Part shown: piece after piece, positions 26,038 to 34,495 of the stretch | How positions within the stretch are numbered: position 1 is the first letter of the stretch | Layout of the letters: each line of letters opens with the position of its first letter | From: Methanococcoides burtonii DSM 6242 | GTDB taxonomy: Archaea; Halobacteriota; Methanosarcinia; Methanosarcinales; Methanosarcinaceae | Direction: 5' to 3' | Assembly: GCF_000013725.1 (NCBI RefSeq) | Contig: NC_007955.1 | Span: 1,147,579 to 1,211,578 of the forward strand | DNA length: 64,000 bases | Made by a program: the position numbers and the translations under genes | Notes under the pieces: generated by a model | The model's input: the letters and a program-made list of their open reading frames with translations, nothing else | Told to the model about the DNA's origin: nothing | Databases searched by the model: none

Positions 26038-27159
26038 ATGCAAAATCCTTTTAAAAAACAACAGAATATCAAGTCAGAAAATATTGAAAGTTCCGGGACG
26101 AACAAGAATACTCCGGCAAGGGAAGGTTACCAGCGTTATGTCGGGAAAAAACTGTTTTTCCTTATTTCAATGTTAGTTCTGGTAATTTTTCTTTCAGCTT
26201 TTATCGTTACGATCGGTCCACTCGAGATATCAGTTGCAGAAGTCTATAAAATATTACTTTCCAGCTTGTTCCCAGGTTATTTCACTAATGAAGGACTGAC
26301 TTCACAAATCGTATGGAATATCCGTCTTCCACGTATTATTGCGGGTATAATGGCGGGGTTCGGCTTGGGAGTATGCGGATGTGTAATGCAGGCTGTTCTT
26401 AAAAACCCACTGGCAAGTCCATTCACTCTTGGTATTTCTTCAGGTGCTAATTTCGGTGTAGCTGTCGCAGCTGTAATGGGAGTGGGTGTAATAGGAGGTC
26501 CATATCTGCTGGTGGGAAATGCCTTCCTTTTTTCAATGCTGTGTGCATTGTTCATAATTGCTCTTGCAAATTTTAAAGGTGCAACTTCTGAAACCCTGAT
26601 ACTTGCAGGAATTGCGATAAACTATCTATTCAGCTCTCTCAGTGACTTGTTCCGTTATTTCGCTACGGATGAACAGTTGAGAATAATGGTCAGCTGGGGT
26701 ATGGGGGACCTTTCTGCTTTTTCATGGAGTAATTTCTCAATTTTGCTTGGTGTCTTTGTTTTCTGTACTCCTTTACTTTATCTGAAGGCAAATGATCTCA
26801 ACATAATGGCGATAGGTGATGAAAATGCAAAAAGTCTTGGTATAGATACAAATCGGGTTAGAATGTTCACTATGCTTCTTGCAAGTCTTCTGATAGCTAC
26901 TGTTGTTTGCTTTACAGGCACGATCGCTTTTATAGGATTGGTTGCACCCCACATGGCACGTATGGTAGTAGGTTCGGACCACAAATATCTGTTCCCTGCC
27001 TCTGGAATACTTGGAGCTCTCATACTGATATCAGCAGATGCTACTGGTTTGAACATATTGAGGCCCACAATGATACCGACCGGCATTATGACCTCTCTGC
27101 TTGGAGTTCCGTTCTTCATGTATCTTATACTTAAAAAGAAAAAGAAGGAGTTCTGGTAA
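26038..27159 (+). CDS. FecCD/BtuC-family ABC transporter permease
   Basis: A 373-residue permease with about ten membrane helices and the family motifs 'IRLPRIIAGIMAGFGLGVCG', 'NPLASPFTLGISSGANFGVA' and 'GTIAFIGLVAPHMARMVVGS'. It has a hydrophilic N-terminal extension of about 45 residues ('KKQQNIKSENIESSGTNKN') before the first helix. I choose ATG 26038 because AAAGGTGAT directly precedes it; the frame is open from GTG 25978, which lacks such a site. It forms the membrane channel between the binding protein and the ATPase encoded on either side. Confidence 0.88.
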   Translation: MQNPFKKQQNIKSENIESSGTNKNTPAREGYQRYVGKKLFFLISMLVLVIFLSAFIVTIGPLEISVAEVYKILLSSLFPGYFTNEGLTSQIVWNIRLPRIIAGIMAGFGLGVCGCVMQAVLKNPLASPFTLGISSGANFGVAVAAVMGVGVIGGPYLLVGNAFLFSMLCALFIIALANFKGATSETLILAGIAINYLFSSLSDLFRYFATDEQLRIMVSWGMGDLSAFSWSNFSILLGVFVFCTPLLYLKANDLNIMAIGDENAKSLGIDTNRVRMFTMLLASLLIATVVCFTGTIAFIGLVAPHMARMVVGSDHKYLFPASGILGALILISADATGLNILRPTMIPTGIMTSLLGVPFFMYLILKKKKKEFW

Positions 27160-27160
27160 T

Positions 27161-27949
27161 ATGGTGAAGATAAAGATCAAGGATATGTGTTTTGGCTATG
27201 CCAGTACACCAATATTGGAAAATGTATCGGTTGATATCTATGGGTCAAGTTTTGTGAGCATTGTGGGTCCTAATGGGGCTGGTAAATCAACCATGCTCAA
27301 ATGTATCAACAAAATATTAGTGCCGGATTCCGGCGATATCCACATTGATGGATATAATTTAAAGAACATGAAACGGATAGAAGTTGCCAAGAATATTGCT
27401 TACGTACCTCAGAGTTCGAACAGGGTTTTTCCCACGACGGTCTTCGAAACGGTTCTAATGGGAAGAAGGCCACATATTGGCTGGTTCAGTAATGAAAAAG
27501 ATATCGAAAAAGTCTGGCAGGTCCTTGAGGAGATGGGAATTGAGGATCTTGCATTGTGTAGTTTCGATGAATTGAGCGGGGGACAGCAACAAAAGATCCT
27601 CATTGCAAGGGCACTGGCACAAGATACAGGTGCTATTCTTCTTGATGAACCCACTAGTAATCTGGATATATGGCATCAATTGGACGTTATGGAGAATGTG
27701 CAAAGACTTGTAAAAGAAAAAAAGGTTGCAGCTATAATGGCTGTACATGACCTAAATCTGGCTTCCAGATATTCAGATCAGATCTTGATGATGAAGGATG
27801 GTAAAGTAGTTTCTGCAGGAACACCTGCTCAGGTACTTACTACTGAGAACATAGCAAAGGTCTACGAAGTTGAAGCACATGTACACAACTATGGAGAAAC
27901 GCCTTATGTTATGCCTCTTAAGCAACTTGGTATGAGGGAAATTACATAA
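27161..27949 (+). CDS. ABC transporter ATP-binding protein (FecE/BtuD type)
   Basis: A 262-residue ATPase with Walker A 'VGPNGAGKSTML' (about residue 37), Q-loop 'AYVPQSSN', signature 'LSGGQQQKILIARALA', Walker B 'AILLDEPTSNLD' and switch histidine in 'AVHDLNLA'. ATG 27161 follows the permease stop by one base. A frame extending upstream into the permease is not a real start. It energises the importer formed with the two preceding genes. The operon ends here: a MITE-like repeat begins 16 bases after the stop. Confidence 0.92.
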   Translation: MVKIKIKDMCFGYASTPILENVSVDIYGSSFVSIVGPNGAGKSTMLKCINKILVPDSGDIHIDGYNLKNMKRIEVAKNIAYVPQSSNRVFPTTVFETVLMGRRPHIGWFSNEKDIEKVWQVLEEMGIEDLALCSFDELSGGQQQKILIARALAQDTGAILLDEPTSNLDIWHQLDVMENVQRLVKEKKVAAIMAVHDLNLASRYSDQILMMKDGKVVSAGTPAQVLTTENIAKVYEVEAHVHNYGETPYVMPLKQLGMREIT

Positions 27950-27965
27950 AATAGAATGTTTTTTG

Positions 27966-28261
27966 GGCTCTGTAGAAATCCTACAATTCAACAACAGATA
28001 TAGGTTCTCATTGTCAAACGGACAAGTGATTCTACGCATCAGCAAGAATAAACCAAAACTATGGAAATTGTTTATCCCTTCCGAGCATGGATTCATTGAA
28101 CCCGCATCGCAGGGAAATAAAACGAGCGTGCATCACTATTTACATGATTTTTGCTCGAGAAAGTTGATACCATCTATAGATTTTCTTTCCCCTCTTCAGT
28201 AATTGAAGAACGTATATATCTAGATTACATGAATAGATTATTTGAGAATATCCACAGAACC
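27966..28261. repeat. Degenerate element with GGCTCTGTAGAA end, about 296 bp
   Basis: It opens with GGCTCTGTAGAAATCC at 27966-27981 and closes with ATATCCACAGAACC near 28248-28261, a diverged inverted copy. The interior has no intact gene. It fits exactly between the importer operon and the 3' end of the beta-helix gene. It is longer than the other short copies and does not obviously share their interior. Confidence 0.5.
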
Positions 28262-28262
28262 A

Positions 28263-29429
28263 TTATTTTCGAAACCGTAAAATAAATAAATAAATCATGA
28301 CAATCACAGATATGGATATCATCATAATATCGCTTATGTATGGTCTTTTAAGATATTTACTGTAGTCAATTTTATTTTTGTAAATGCTATTATTGTTGTT
28401 GCCATCTGAAAAATAAATGTCCTTACTATTTTTTAATATGTTCTCGAAAATTGTATTGTTGTTGCTACATGATTCTAGTTTAATGCCCACAGAGTTATCA
28501 AATATGGTATTATCAGTTAATGTATTGGAATTGGAATTTTCTCGTAAAAATATACCGTTGCTAGATTTAGATATGGAATTACAGCTAAGCTTATTATTGT
28601 TGGATTCGATAAGAGTTATTCCTCTTCCTCCAAAATTTATTATATTATTGACTATTTTGTTAGCATCTGATCGAAGCAATGTTATAGAATCAAGTTTTAA
28701 TAAATTATTATTATAAACATCATTGCAATCTGATTCTATCAAACTAATTCCATATTTATCCATCAAACATTTTTCATCTGCACTTATTTTATTATTTCTA
28801 ACAATATTGAAATCACTGGAGTACCATATTGAAATTGCACCATCATTATTAATTGCAGTATTATTCTCTAAAATATTATTGTTTGATGAATTAATCAAAA
28901 TGCCTTGATTATTTTCCAAAAAAATATTGTTATTGATTATGTTGCTACCAGTATCATCAACATAAATTCCTGCCCAGTTTTTAGGTATAAAGGTCCACTG
29001 CCCTTCTGATGAATAGACAACTTCATCCTTGCCTGTTGTGTTATTGAAAGTACTAACATTAATGCCGGCATGTGGGAAATAACGCCTCTCTGGTTCTCCA
29101 AAAGCACCTGCTATGGTAAAACCCTAGATAGTAACATTACTTGCAGTTACATGAAATATATGATTGTTCGGATTTGCAGCTCTGATAATTGTGTCATTGG
29201 GATTTCCAGATTTTGATTTTATAGATACTGATTTGTTAACCTCTATGTTCTCTGCATAGATTCCAGGATATACAATAATTGTAGTACCAGAATTAGCATT
29301 TTTGATAGCAGCCTGTATTGAATCTTCAGGATATACATGGATATCATTAGCTGATACAATGCCTGCGGTTGCAATCAGAAAAATGATGGATATGCTTATG
29401 TAAATTAGCATGTTGTGTTTAATTCTCAT
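28263..29429 (-). pseudogene. NosD-type right-handed beta-helix surface protein with in-frame UAG
   Basis: One reading frame runs from ATG 29429 to TAA 28263-28265 (388 sense codons) with a single TAG at 29124-29126. The N-terminal part has a signal peptide and 'IQAAIKNANSGTTIIVYPGI', the typical start of periplasmic copper-binding/NosD-like repeat proteins. After the TAG, 'GFTIAGAFGEPER' continues the repeat fold with many Asn-rich turns ('NNIFLENNQGILINSSNNN'), ending in a membrane helix and 'ILRFRK'. Homologs have Ser in the place of the TAG (VTISGF). Either the gene is dead by one nonsense change, or UAG is read as pyrrolysine. No other disruption is visible, so I leave both open. Confidence 0.65.
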
Positions 29430-29471
29430 TCCAGTTCCTCATACCCAAAATCAATAAACAATAAAAATTTT

Positions 29472-29558
29472 GTATCTGTAGAAATCCTAATACCTTTTTA
29501 ATATTCTAAGTATGAATTAGTTTAAAAATAAAATATGAATTAGGTTTTTTACAGAGCC
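29472..29558. repeat. Short MITE-like element, 87 bp
   Basis: Left end GTATCTGTAGAAATCCTAAT, right end TAGGTTTTTTACAGAGCC, the same inverted termini as the other copies with one or two changes. The right terminus supplies the last codons and the TAA of the small membrane protein gene on the minus strand. Confidence 0.65.
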
Positions 29559-29818
29559 TTCCTTTTATTGATATTTACAATTATAGATGTAATTAAATAA
29601 AGCCATACAAAATAAGTTACAATTGTAGTTAGAATGTATGGAATATTAATACTTTTAAAAATCAAGAAATCTGCATATTTTACTGGTCCAAGCGTCCTTG
29701 CGAAATAAATTGTGAAAAATAATTTAATAAGGATGGGGAAAATGTTCAAACCTATTATTAAAATAATGAAACTATATATTTTTTGTTTTGTTGGCTTAAT
29801 AAATTCTTTCACATTCAT
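29549..29818 (-). CDS. Small membrane protein, probably truncated by a MITE
   Basis: An 89-residue protein with two or three hydrophobic segments ('YSFIILIIGLNIFPILIKLF', 'YILTTIVTYFVWLYLITSII') joined by 'FARTLGPVKYADFLIFKSIN'. The last residues and the stop are encoded by the inverted end of the repeat at 29472-29558, so the original C-terminus may be lost. The segment 'YFARTLGPVKYADFLIF' resembles the beginning of polysaccharide flippases (Wzx/MATE-like), so this could be an N-terminal remnant of one. Confidence in that resemblance is low. Confidence 0.45.
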   Translation of the reverse strand: MNVKEFIKPTKQKIYSFIILIIGLNIFPILIKLFFTIYFARTLGPVKYADFLIFKSINIPYILTTIVTYFVWLYLITSIIVNINKRKAL

Positions 29819-29862
29819 AATTTATGTTATGTTTCATTTGCAATTTAAGTTTTTTGTATTTC

Positions 29863-29929
29863 GACTCTGTAGAAATCTTACCTAAATTAACTACAGGGAA
29901 ATCAAGATTTAGAGGTTTTCTACAAAGCC
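29863..29929. repeat. Shortest MITE-like element, 67 bp
   Basis: GACTCTGTAGAAATCTTACC on the left and GAGGTTTTCTACAAAGCC on the right form inverted termini of the same family, with only about 30 bp between them. It lies between the small membrane protein and the HMG-CoA reductase gene. Confidence 0.6.
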
Positions 29930-29960
29930 GATGTTCCCTCTTAAAAAAAGTTAAGCTGAG

Positions 29961-31205
29961 TTAACGCCCCAGCTCTGCGTGTGCTTTTGCCAGATGTCCG
30001 GCTGCTTGTGCTCCTATCAGTGATATTTCACCTGCAAGGACTGCAGCGGCGATTATCTCTGCCAGTTTCTTCGAATTATGCCCGGGCACCTCTCCTGCTC
30101 CTGCAACTCCCAGCAGGTTAAGGCAGTCTCTCTGGGTGGCTATACCTGTTCCGCCTCCAACGGTTCCGACCTGTATTGACGGGAGGGTGACGGAACAGTA
30201 AAGGTCTCCGTTCTCATTTACTTCCATTGTTGTTATGGCACTACTTCCCTCTACAACATGGGCAGCATCCTGACCGCATGCCAGATAGAGTGCTGCGATA
30301 ATGTTTGCTGCATGGGCATTGAATCCAAGGGCACCTGCCCTTGCTGAACCCAGAAGATTTTTCCTGTAATTGACCTCTTCCATCATCTTCGGGGTGGTCT
30401 TCAGTTTCTTCTCCACGATCTCCTTTGGAATTGTAACGTCTGCAGCAACGGTCTTTCCCCTGCCAAGTATATTGTTGATGGCAGCCGGTTTTTTGTCGGT
30501 GCACATATTGCCTGAAAGTGAGATCGGGTAAACTCCAAAATCCTCTGAGATAAAGTTGAGCACAGCATCGGTGGCAATGGTGACCATGTTCATTCCCATT
30601 GCGTCCTTGGTGTCATAGGCAAACCTTAGGAATACAGTGTTCCCTGTGATGAATGGATCTACACTGAGCAGTTCTCCGAAACGTGTGGTTTCGCCTGCTT
30701 TCTCTTTCATATTTGTGAAAGTTTCTTCTCTCTTGACCCAATCCACAAATTCCTTTACCTTATTCACATTCTCCAGTTTGAATACCGGGGCACGGGTCAT
30801 GAGGTCCTGGAATATCCTTACATTTGAACCGCCGGAAGCTGTGATCACTGTACATCCACGGTTGACGCTTGCCACAAGTGCTCCTTCAGTGGTTGCAAGG
30901 GGAAGCATGAACTCTCCACTAGCATATTCTCCATTAACCATTATAGCACCTGCAACACCAAGTGGGATCTGGATCGTGCCTATCATGTTCTCGATGTTGC
31001 GCTTGGTAGCTGCTTCAGCATCGATCGTATAGTTCTGTATGTGTTCGAACTTAACTCCATTCATCTTCTCAATAGCACATTTTCGAACCCTTACGGCTGT
31101 ATCAGTGTCGGTATATGCATCTATTTTCCGGAGTGGCATTTCTCCTGAGACGACCTTTTCAAGCAATTCATCTTCTTTCATTGTGGTTTCGGTTTTTGAT
31201 GCCAT
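29961..31205 (-). CDS. hmgA: Hydroxymethylglutaryl-CoA reductase (NADPH)
   Basis: A 414-residue class I enzyme, reducing HMG-CoA to mevalonate for archaeal isoprenoid lipids. Catalytic residues lie in recognisable motifs: Glu in 'ENMIGTIQIPLGVAG', Lys in 'DKKPAAINNILGRG', Asp in 'GQDAAHVVEGS' and His in 'AGEVPGHNSKKLAEI'. The dinucleotide-binding 'GTVGGGTGIATQ' is present. The length is usual for archaea, which lack the membrane domain of animals. It is monocistronic, flanked by repeats on the left and a 440-bp spacer on its upstream side. Confidence 0.95.
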   Translation of the reverse strand: MASKTETTMKEDELLEKVVSGEMPLRKIDAYTDTDTAVRVRKCAIEKMNGVKFEHIQNYTIDAEAATKRNIENMIGTIQIPLGVAGAIMVNGEYASGEFMLPLATTEGALVASVNRGCTVITASGGSNVRIFQDLMTRAPVFKLENVNKVKEFVDWVKREETFTNMKEKAGETTRFGELLSVDPFITGNTVFLRFAYDTKDAMGMNMVTIATDAVLNFISEDFGVYPISLSGNMCTDKKPAAINNILGRGKTVAADVTIPKEIVEKKLKTTPKMMEEVNYRKNLLGSARAGALGFNAHAANIIAALYLACGQDAAHVVEGSSAITTMEVNENGDLYCSVTLPSIQVGTVGGGTGIATQRDCLNLLGVAGAGEVPGHNSKKLAEIIAAAVLAGEISLIGAQAAGHLAKAHAELGR

Positions 31206-31648
31206 TAATCTTCCCTGCGATCTTATTTTTTATAATGTATTAATTGTTTGATGAATTACAAGTAGTATTGAACTTTAACAAAAATCTGGTGTGGAAAGGT
31301 GTATTTGAATCCTCTATGTTGCTTCCTGCTTATATGCTTTGGTGGCACTTATATATGGGTGATTGCAAATAATATCTGTATTCGTTTGGATTTTTATTTT
31401 TTATTAATTATCAATGTAAATAAGAGTCGGAGTGACTCCTTATTATTATGATTACTATCTGAAATTTTGGAGATAAGCTTAAATATAACAATACCAATTC
31501 TTTTATTGTATTCACATATATGACAGTGGTGGAATATTAGGAAATCGTATCTGTTTGAATGGTCTTGAGTTATCATTCAGGAACGATCTTACTGTCATTT
31601 GTGTATCATATTCGGTAATTTAAAACCGGATTAAATGGGTGGTATTGT
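31206..31648. other. Intergenic region, 443 bp
   Basis: Promoter region of hmgA on the left. An imperfect inverted repeat AATAAGAGTC / GACTCCTTATT occurs at about 31419-31445 and could form a hairpin. A 60-codon minus-strand frame in this area (31394-31576) has no ribosome-binding site and is not called. No RNA gene was recognised. Confidence 0.4.
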
Positions 31649-32218
31649 ATGATGAATGTGAATAGGTCAACGGGACATCATGTTTTTAAGTTGAGCTCTG
31701 CTTCTACAAAAGAGGAATTTCATATGTGGCGTAAAGAGTGGCTTGTTGAAAATGCGAAGACTAGACAGTTAGATGATCATAGATATGCTGCTGATAATAA
31801 GATTACGAATGGTTTCTGGTCATGGTATCTTGAAAAACACAAAGACCTGACTCGCAGATATAATCATCTATATTCCGATATAACTGCAAGGGATTGCAGG
31901 GAACTTGAAATGGATCAGTCGAAAAGTACGAACTTGTCAATTTCATCTGGGTATGTTGATCTTGATCACATTAGACAAGAGTTCATCAAACATGACCGGG
32001 AAACGATCGAAGGTTTGGCTACAAGTTTGAAGAAGATCGGTCTTGCGAATGAGGCTGAAGAACTTTTGTCCTTAAAGCCAATTGACAAGAATACAATGGT
32101 CGTTCTTGACAGGTTCTTTGATGCTTTACATAATAAGGATTTCAATGATATGCAGATAATCGATTTTTATCTTGATCTGACTCCAGAAGAACGTGTCTCA
32201 CTTGGATGCAAACCCTAG
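31649..32218 (+). CDS. Hypothetical protein, 189 residues, ends in UAG
   Basis: A soluble, charged, mostly helical protein without signal peptide. The N-terminal half has many aromatic and basic residues ('EEFHMWRKEWLVENAKTRQL', 'NGFWSWYLEKHKDLTRRYNH'). The C-terminal half looks like a helical pair ('RETIEGLATSLKKIGLANEA'). I do not recognise a family. ATG 31649 and ATG 31652 are both possible. It is the only clear gene in the window that ends in TAG (32216-32218). If UAG were translated, the frame would run 13 more codons to a TAA. It stands alone between spacer regions. Confidence 0.6.
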   Translation: MMNVNRSTGHHVFKLSSASTKEEFHMWRKEWLVENAKTRQLDDHRYAADNKITNGFWSWYLEKHKDLTRRYNHLYSDITARDCRELEMDQSKSTNLSISSGYVDLDHIRQEFIKHDRETIEGLATSLKKIGLANEAEELLSLKPIDKNTMVVLDRFFDALHNKDFNDMQIIDFYLDLTPEERVSLGCKP

Positions 32219-32401
32219 CTTAAATTATGCTTCAACGCTCCTATTTTTTTTAAATTATAACGGTAGGTGACAGAGCGGTCTGAAGTACTTTTGTTTTATT
32301 TTGTAAGTTGTAATTATTTGTACAATTCAGAACACAACATCTATATATCATAATTTAATCTACATCATAGTACTTATTTGTGCATTATACGAGGAATATC
32401 T

Positions 32402-33706
32402 ATGGAACAGACTAAGATCCTACTTGATGAAAACGAGATGCCTAAAAAATGGTATAATATCCTTCCGGATATGCCCACTCCATTGGCTCCCCCACTTAAT
32501 CCTGCAAATAATGAGCCACTGGCACCAGAGGACCTTGCGCCTCTTTTCCCAATGGAGCTCATCAAACAGGAAATGAGCAGTGAGAAATACATTGACATTC
32601 CAAAAGAAGTTCTTGAAATATACAAGCTCTGGAGACCTGCTCCTTTATTCCGTGCACACAGGCTTGAGAAGATGCTTGACACCCCTGCAAAGATCTATTA
32701 TAAGTATGAAGGAGTAAGTCCTGCTGGCAGTCACAAGCCAAATACTGCTGTGGCACAGGCTTATTATAATATGAAAGAAGGCACTGAGAGGATAACTACC
32801 GAGACCGGAGCTGGTCAGTGGGGAAGTGCACTTTCACTTAGCTGTAATTATTTTGATATCGAATGTAAGGTCTACATGGTACGCTCAAGCTTCGAGCAGA
32901 AACCATACCGTAAATCCCTGATCAATCTCTGGGGTGCAACAGTAGTACCTTCGCCAAGTCCTGATACTGAGTTCGGACGTCACATACTTGAAAAATATCC
33001 GGACACTGCAGGCAGTCTTGGTATTGCTATAGGTGAAGCTGTAGAAGATGCCGTGAAGCACGACAATACTAAATATGCTCTTGGCAGTGTGCTCAACCAC
33101 GTCATGTTGCATCAGACAGTTATAGGTATTGAAGCCCAGAAACAGCTTGATAAGGTAGAGGAATATCCAGATATAGTCATCGGTTGCTGTGGTGGTGGAA
33201 GTAACCTTGCAGGAATCAGCCTTCCCTACATGAAGGATAAGATCGAAGGTACTCATGATCCGCGTATCATTGCTGTCGAGCCTTCTGCATGTCCAACACT
33301 TTGTGACGGCAAGTTCCAGTATGACTATGGCGACATGGCAAAACTGACCCCACTCCTTAAGATGTATTCACTCGGTTATGATTTCATGCCACCTGCCATC
33401 CATGCAGGAGGCTTAAGATACCACGGCTGCTCACCGATAATCAGTCAGTTGACGGCAGATAAACTCATGGAAGCTACCAGCTATCATCAGATCGAGGTAT
33501 TCGAAGCAGGAGTCATGTTCGCTCGCAGTGAAGGTATTCCACCAGCACCAGAGTCAAACCATGCTATTAAGTGCGCTATTGATGAGGCTCTCAAGTGCAA
33601 GCAGACCGGAGAAGAGAAGACCATTCTGTTCTGCCTTAGTGGACACGGTCACTTCGATATGTATTCCTACGACAAGTATTTCAGTGGTGGACTCAGCAAC
33701 GAATGA
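32402..33706 (+). CDS. trpB2: Tryptophan synthase beta chain-like protein, TrpB2 type
   Basis: A 434-residue PLP enzyme of the TrpB2 group: longer than TrpB1, with an N-terminal extension ('[20 protein letters not shown]') and the PLP lysine at about Lys112 in '[13 protein letters not shown]'. The phosphate loop '[13 protein letters not shown]' and '[13 protein letters not shown]' are present. TrpB2 makes tryptophan from serine and indole, or may use O-phosphoserine, usually without a TrpA partner; none is near here. I take ATG 32402, preceded by GAGGA; GTG 32378 is less likely. A strong hairpin terminator follows. Confidence 0.9.
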   Translation: MEQTKILLDENEMPKKWYNILPDMPTPLAPPLNPANNEPLAPEDLAPLFPMELIKQEMSSEKYIDIPKEVLEIYKLWRPAPLFRAHRLEKMLDTPAKIYYKYEGVSPAGSHKPNTAVAQAYYNMKEGTERITTETGAGQWGSALSLSCNYFDIECKVYMVRSSFEQKPYRKSLINLWGATVVPSPSPDTEFGRHILEKYPDTAGSLGIAIGEAVEDAVKHDNTKYALGSVLNHVMLHQTVIGIEAQKQLDKVEEYPDIVIGCCGGGSNLAGISLPYMKDKIEGTHDPRIIAVEPSACPTLCDGKFQYDYGDMAKLTPLLKMYSLGYDFMPPAIHAGGLRYHGCSPIISQLTADKLMEATSYHQIEVFEAGVMFARSEGIPPAPESNHAIKCAIDEALKCKQTGEEKTILFCLSGHGHFDMYSYDKYFSGGLSNE

Positions 33707-33712
33707 TCCGGG

Positions 33713-33758
33713 AAAGCGGCTTTTAAAGCCGCATTCCTCATAGTTTCTTTTTAAAAAA
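33713..33758. terminator. Hairpin terminator between trpB2 and nth
   Basis: GCGGCTT (33716-33722) and AAGCCGC (33726-33732) form a GC-rich stem with a 3-base loop, followed shortly by TTTCTTTTT. It lies between convergent genes. Confidence 0.7.
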
Positions 33759-33766
33759 TGTGATCT

Positions 33767-34381
33767 TCAGATCAGCTTCGGACAAATGTCATTCATAATA
33801 CATTCGTCACATTTTGGTGATACTGGCCTACATGTGCTTTTACCGAATAATACCATCAACCCGTTGATATCTTTCCACATTTCCTTCTCGACCACTTTTC
33901 CAAGTTCAATTTCCGTTTCTTCAGGAGTAGTGGTCTTAACAAGTCCCATCCTGTTGGATATGCGATGTACATGAGTGTCCACAGCAATGGCATCTTTGTC
34001 AAAAGCATAGGTCAGTACGCAATTGGCTGTCTTCCTGCCTACCCCGGGCAGTTTAACAAGCTCGTTGATATCATCAGGAACTATCCCGTCATATTCATCA
34101 AGGAGCATACGGGATATCTCTATTAAGCGATGTGACTTGACCCTATAGAATCCAACATTCCTTATTAGTTCCTGTATTTCATCCGCATCAGCATTTGCCA
34201 TTTTCGGAGGTGTATCGAAAACTGAAAAGAGCTTCTGGGTTGTCGGTATCGTGACCTCGTCCCGGGTGCGCTGGGATAATACAGTGGAAATAAGAATATA
34301 ATAAGGGTCTCTGTTAATTTGGAAATAGCCCTTAGGGTACAACTTCTTAAGGCGGGATATAATCTCTTCGACGTACATCAA
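33767..34381 (-). CDS. nth: Endonuclease III (DNA glycosylase/AP lyase)
   Basis: A 204-residue base-excision repair enzyme for oxidised pyrimidines. It shows the helix-hairpin-helix 'LVKLPGVGRKTANCVL' (about residues 105-120), the catalytic aspartate in 'AIAVDTHVHRISNRM', and the C-terminal 4Fe-4S loop with Cys spacing C-X6-C-X2-C-X5-C ('CRPVSPKCDECIMNDIC'). The catalytic lysine is expected in the HhH loop at 'GVGRKTANC'. The start may be either of the first two ATGs. It diverges from the Hel308 gene across about 115 bases. Confidence 0.93.
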   Translation of the reverse strand: MMYVEEIISRLKKLYPKGYFQINRDPYYILISTVLSQRTRDEVTIPTTQKLFSVFDTPPKMANADADEIQELIRNVGFYRVKSHRLIEISRMLLDEYDGIVPDDINELVKLPGVGRKTANCVLTYAFDKDAIAVDTHVHRISNRMGLVKTTTPEETEIELGKVVEKEMWKDINGLMVLFGKSTCRPVSPKCDECIMNDICPKLI

Positions 34382-34495
34382 ATAGCGTAAAATCCCAGAT
34401 TATTTAACCTTTTGTAATAGATGGTCCTTTCCAGTTTTAAGAAATTACTTATACAATACTGCAGCAAACGTTCTAAACAGTGATGTGAATTTTCC

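Noticed and set aside
31394-31576. 60-residue minus-strand frame upstream of the 189-residue protein
   Set aside because: No start signal, no family resemblance, and it lies in the AT-rich spacer with an imperfect hairpin.
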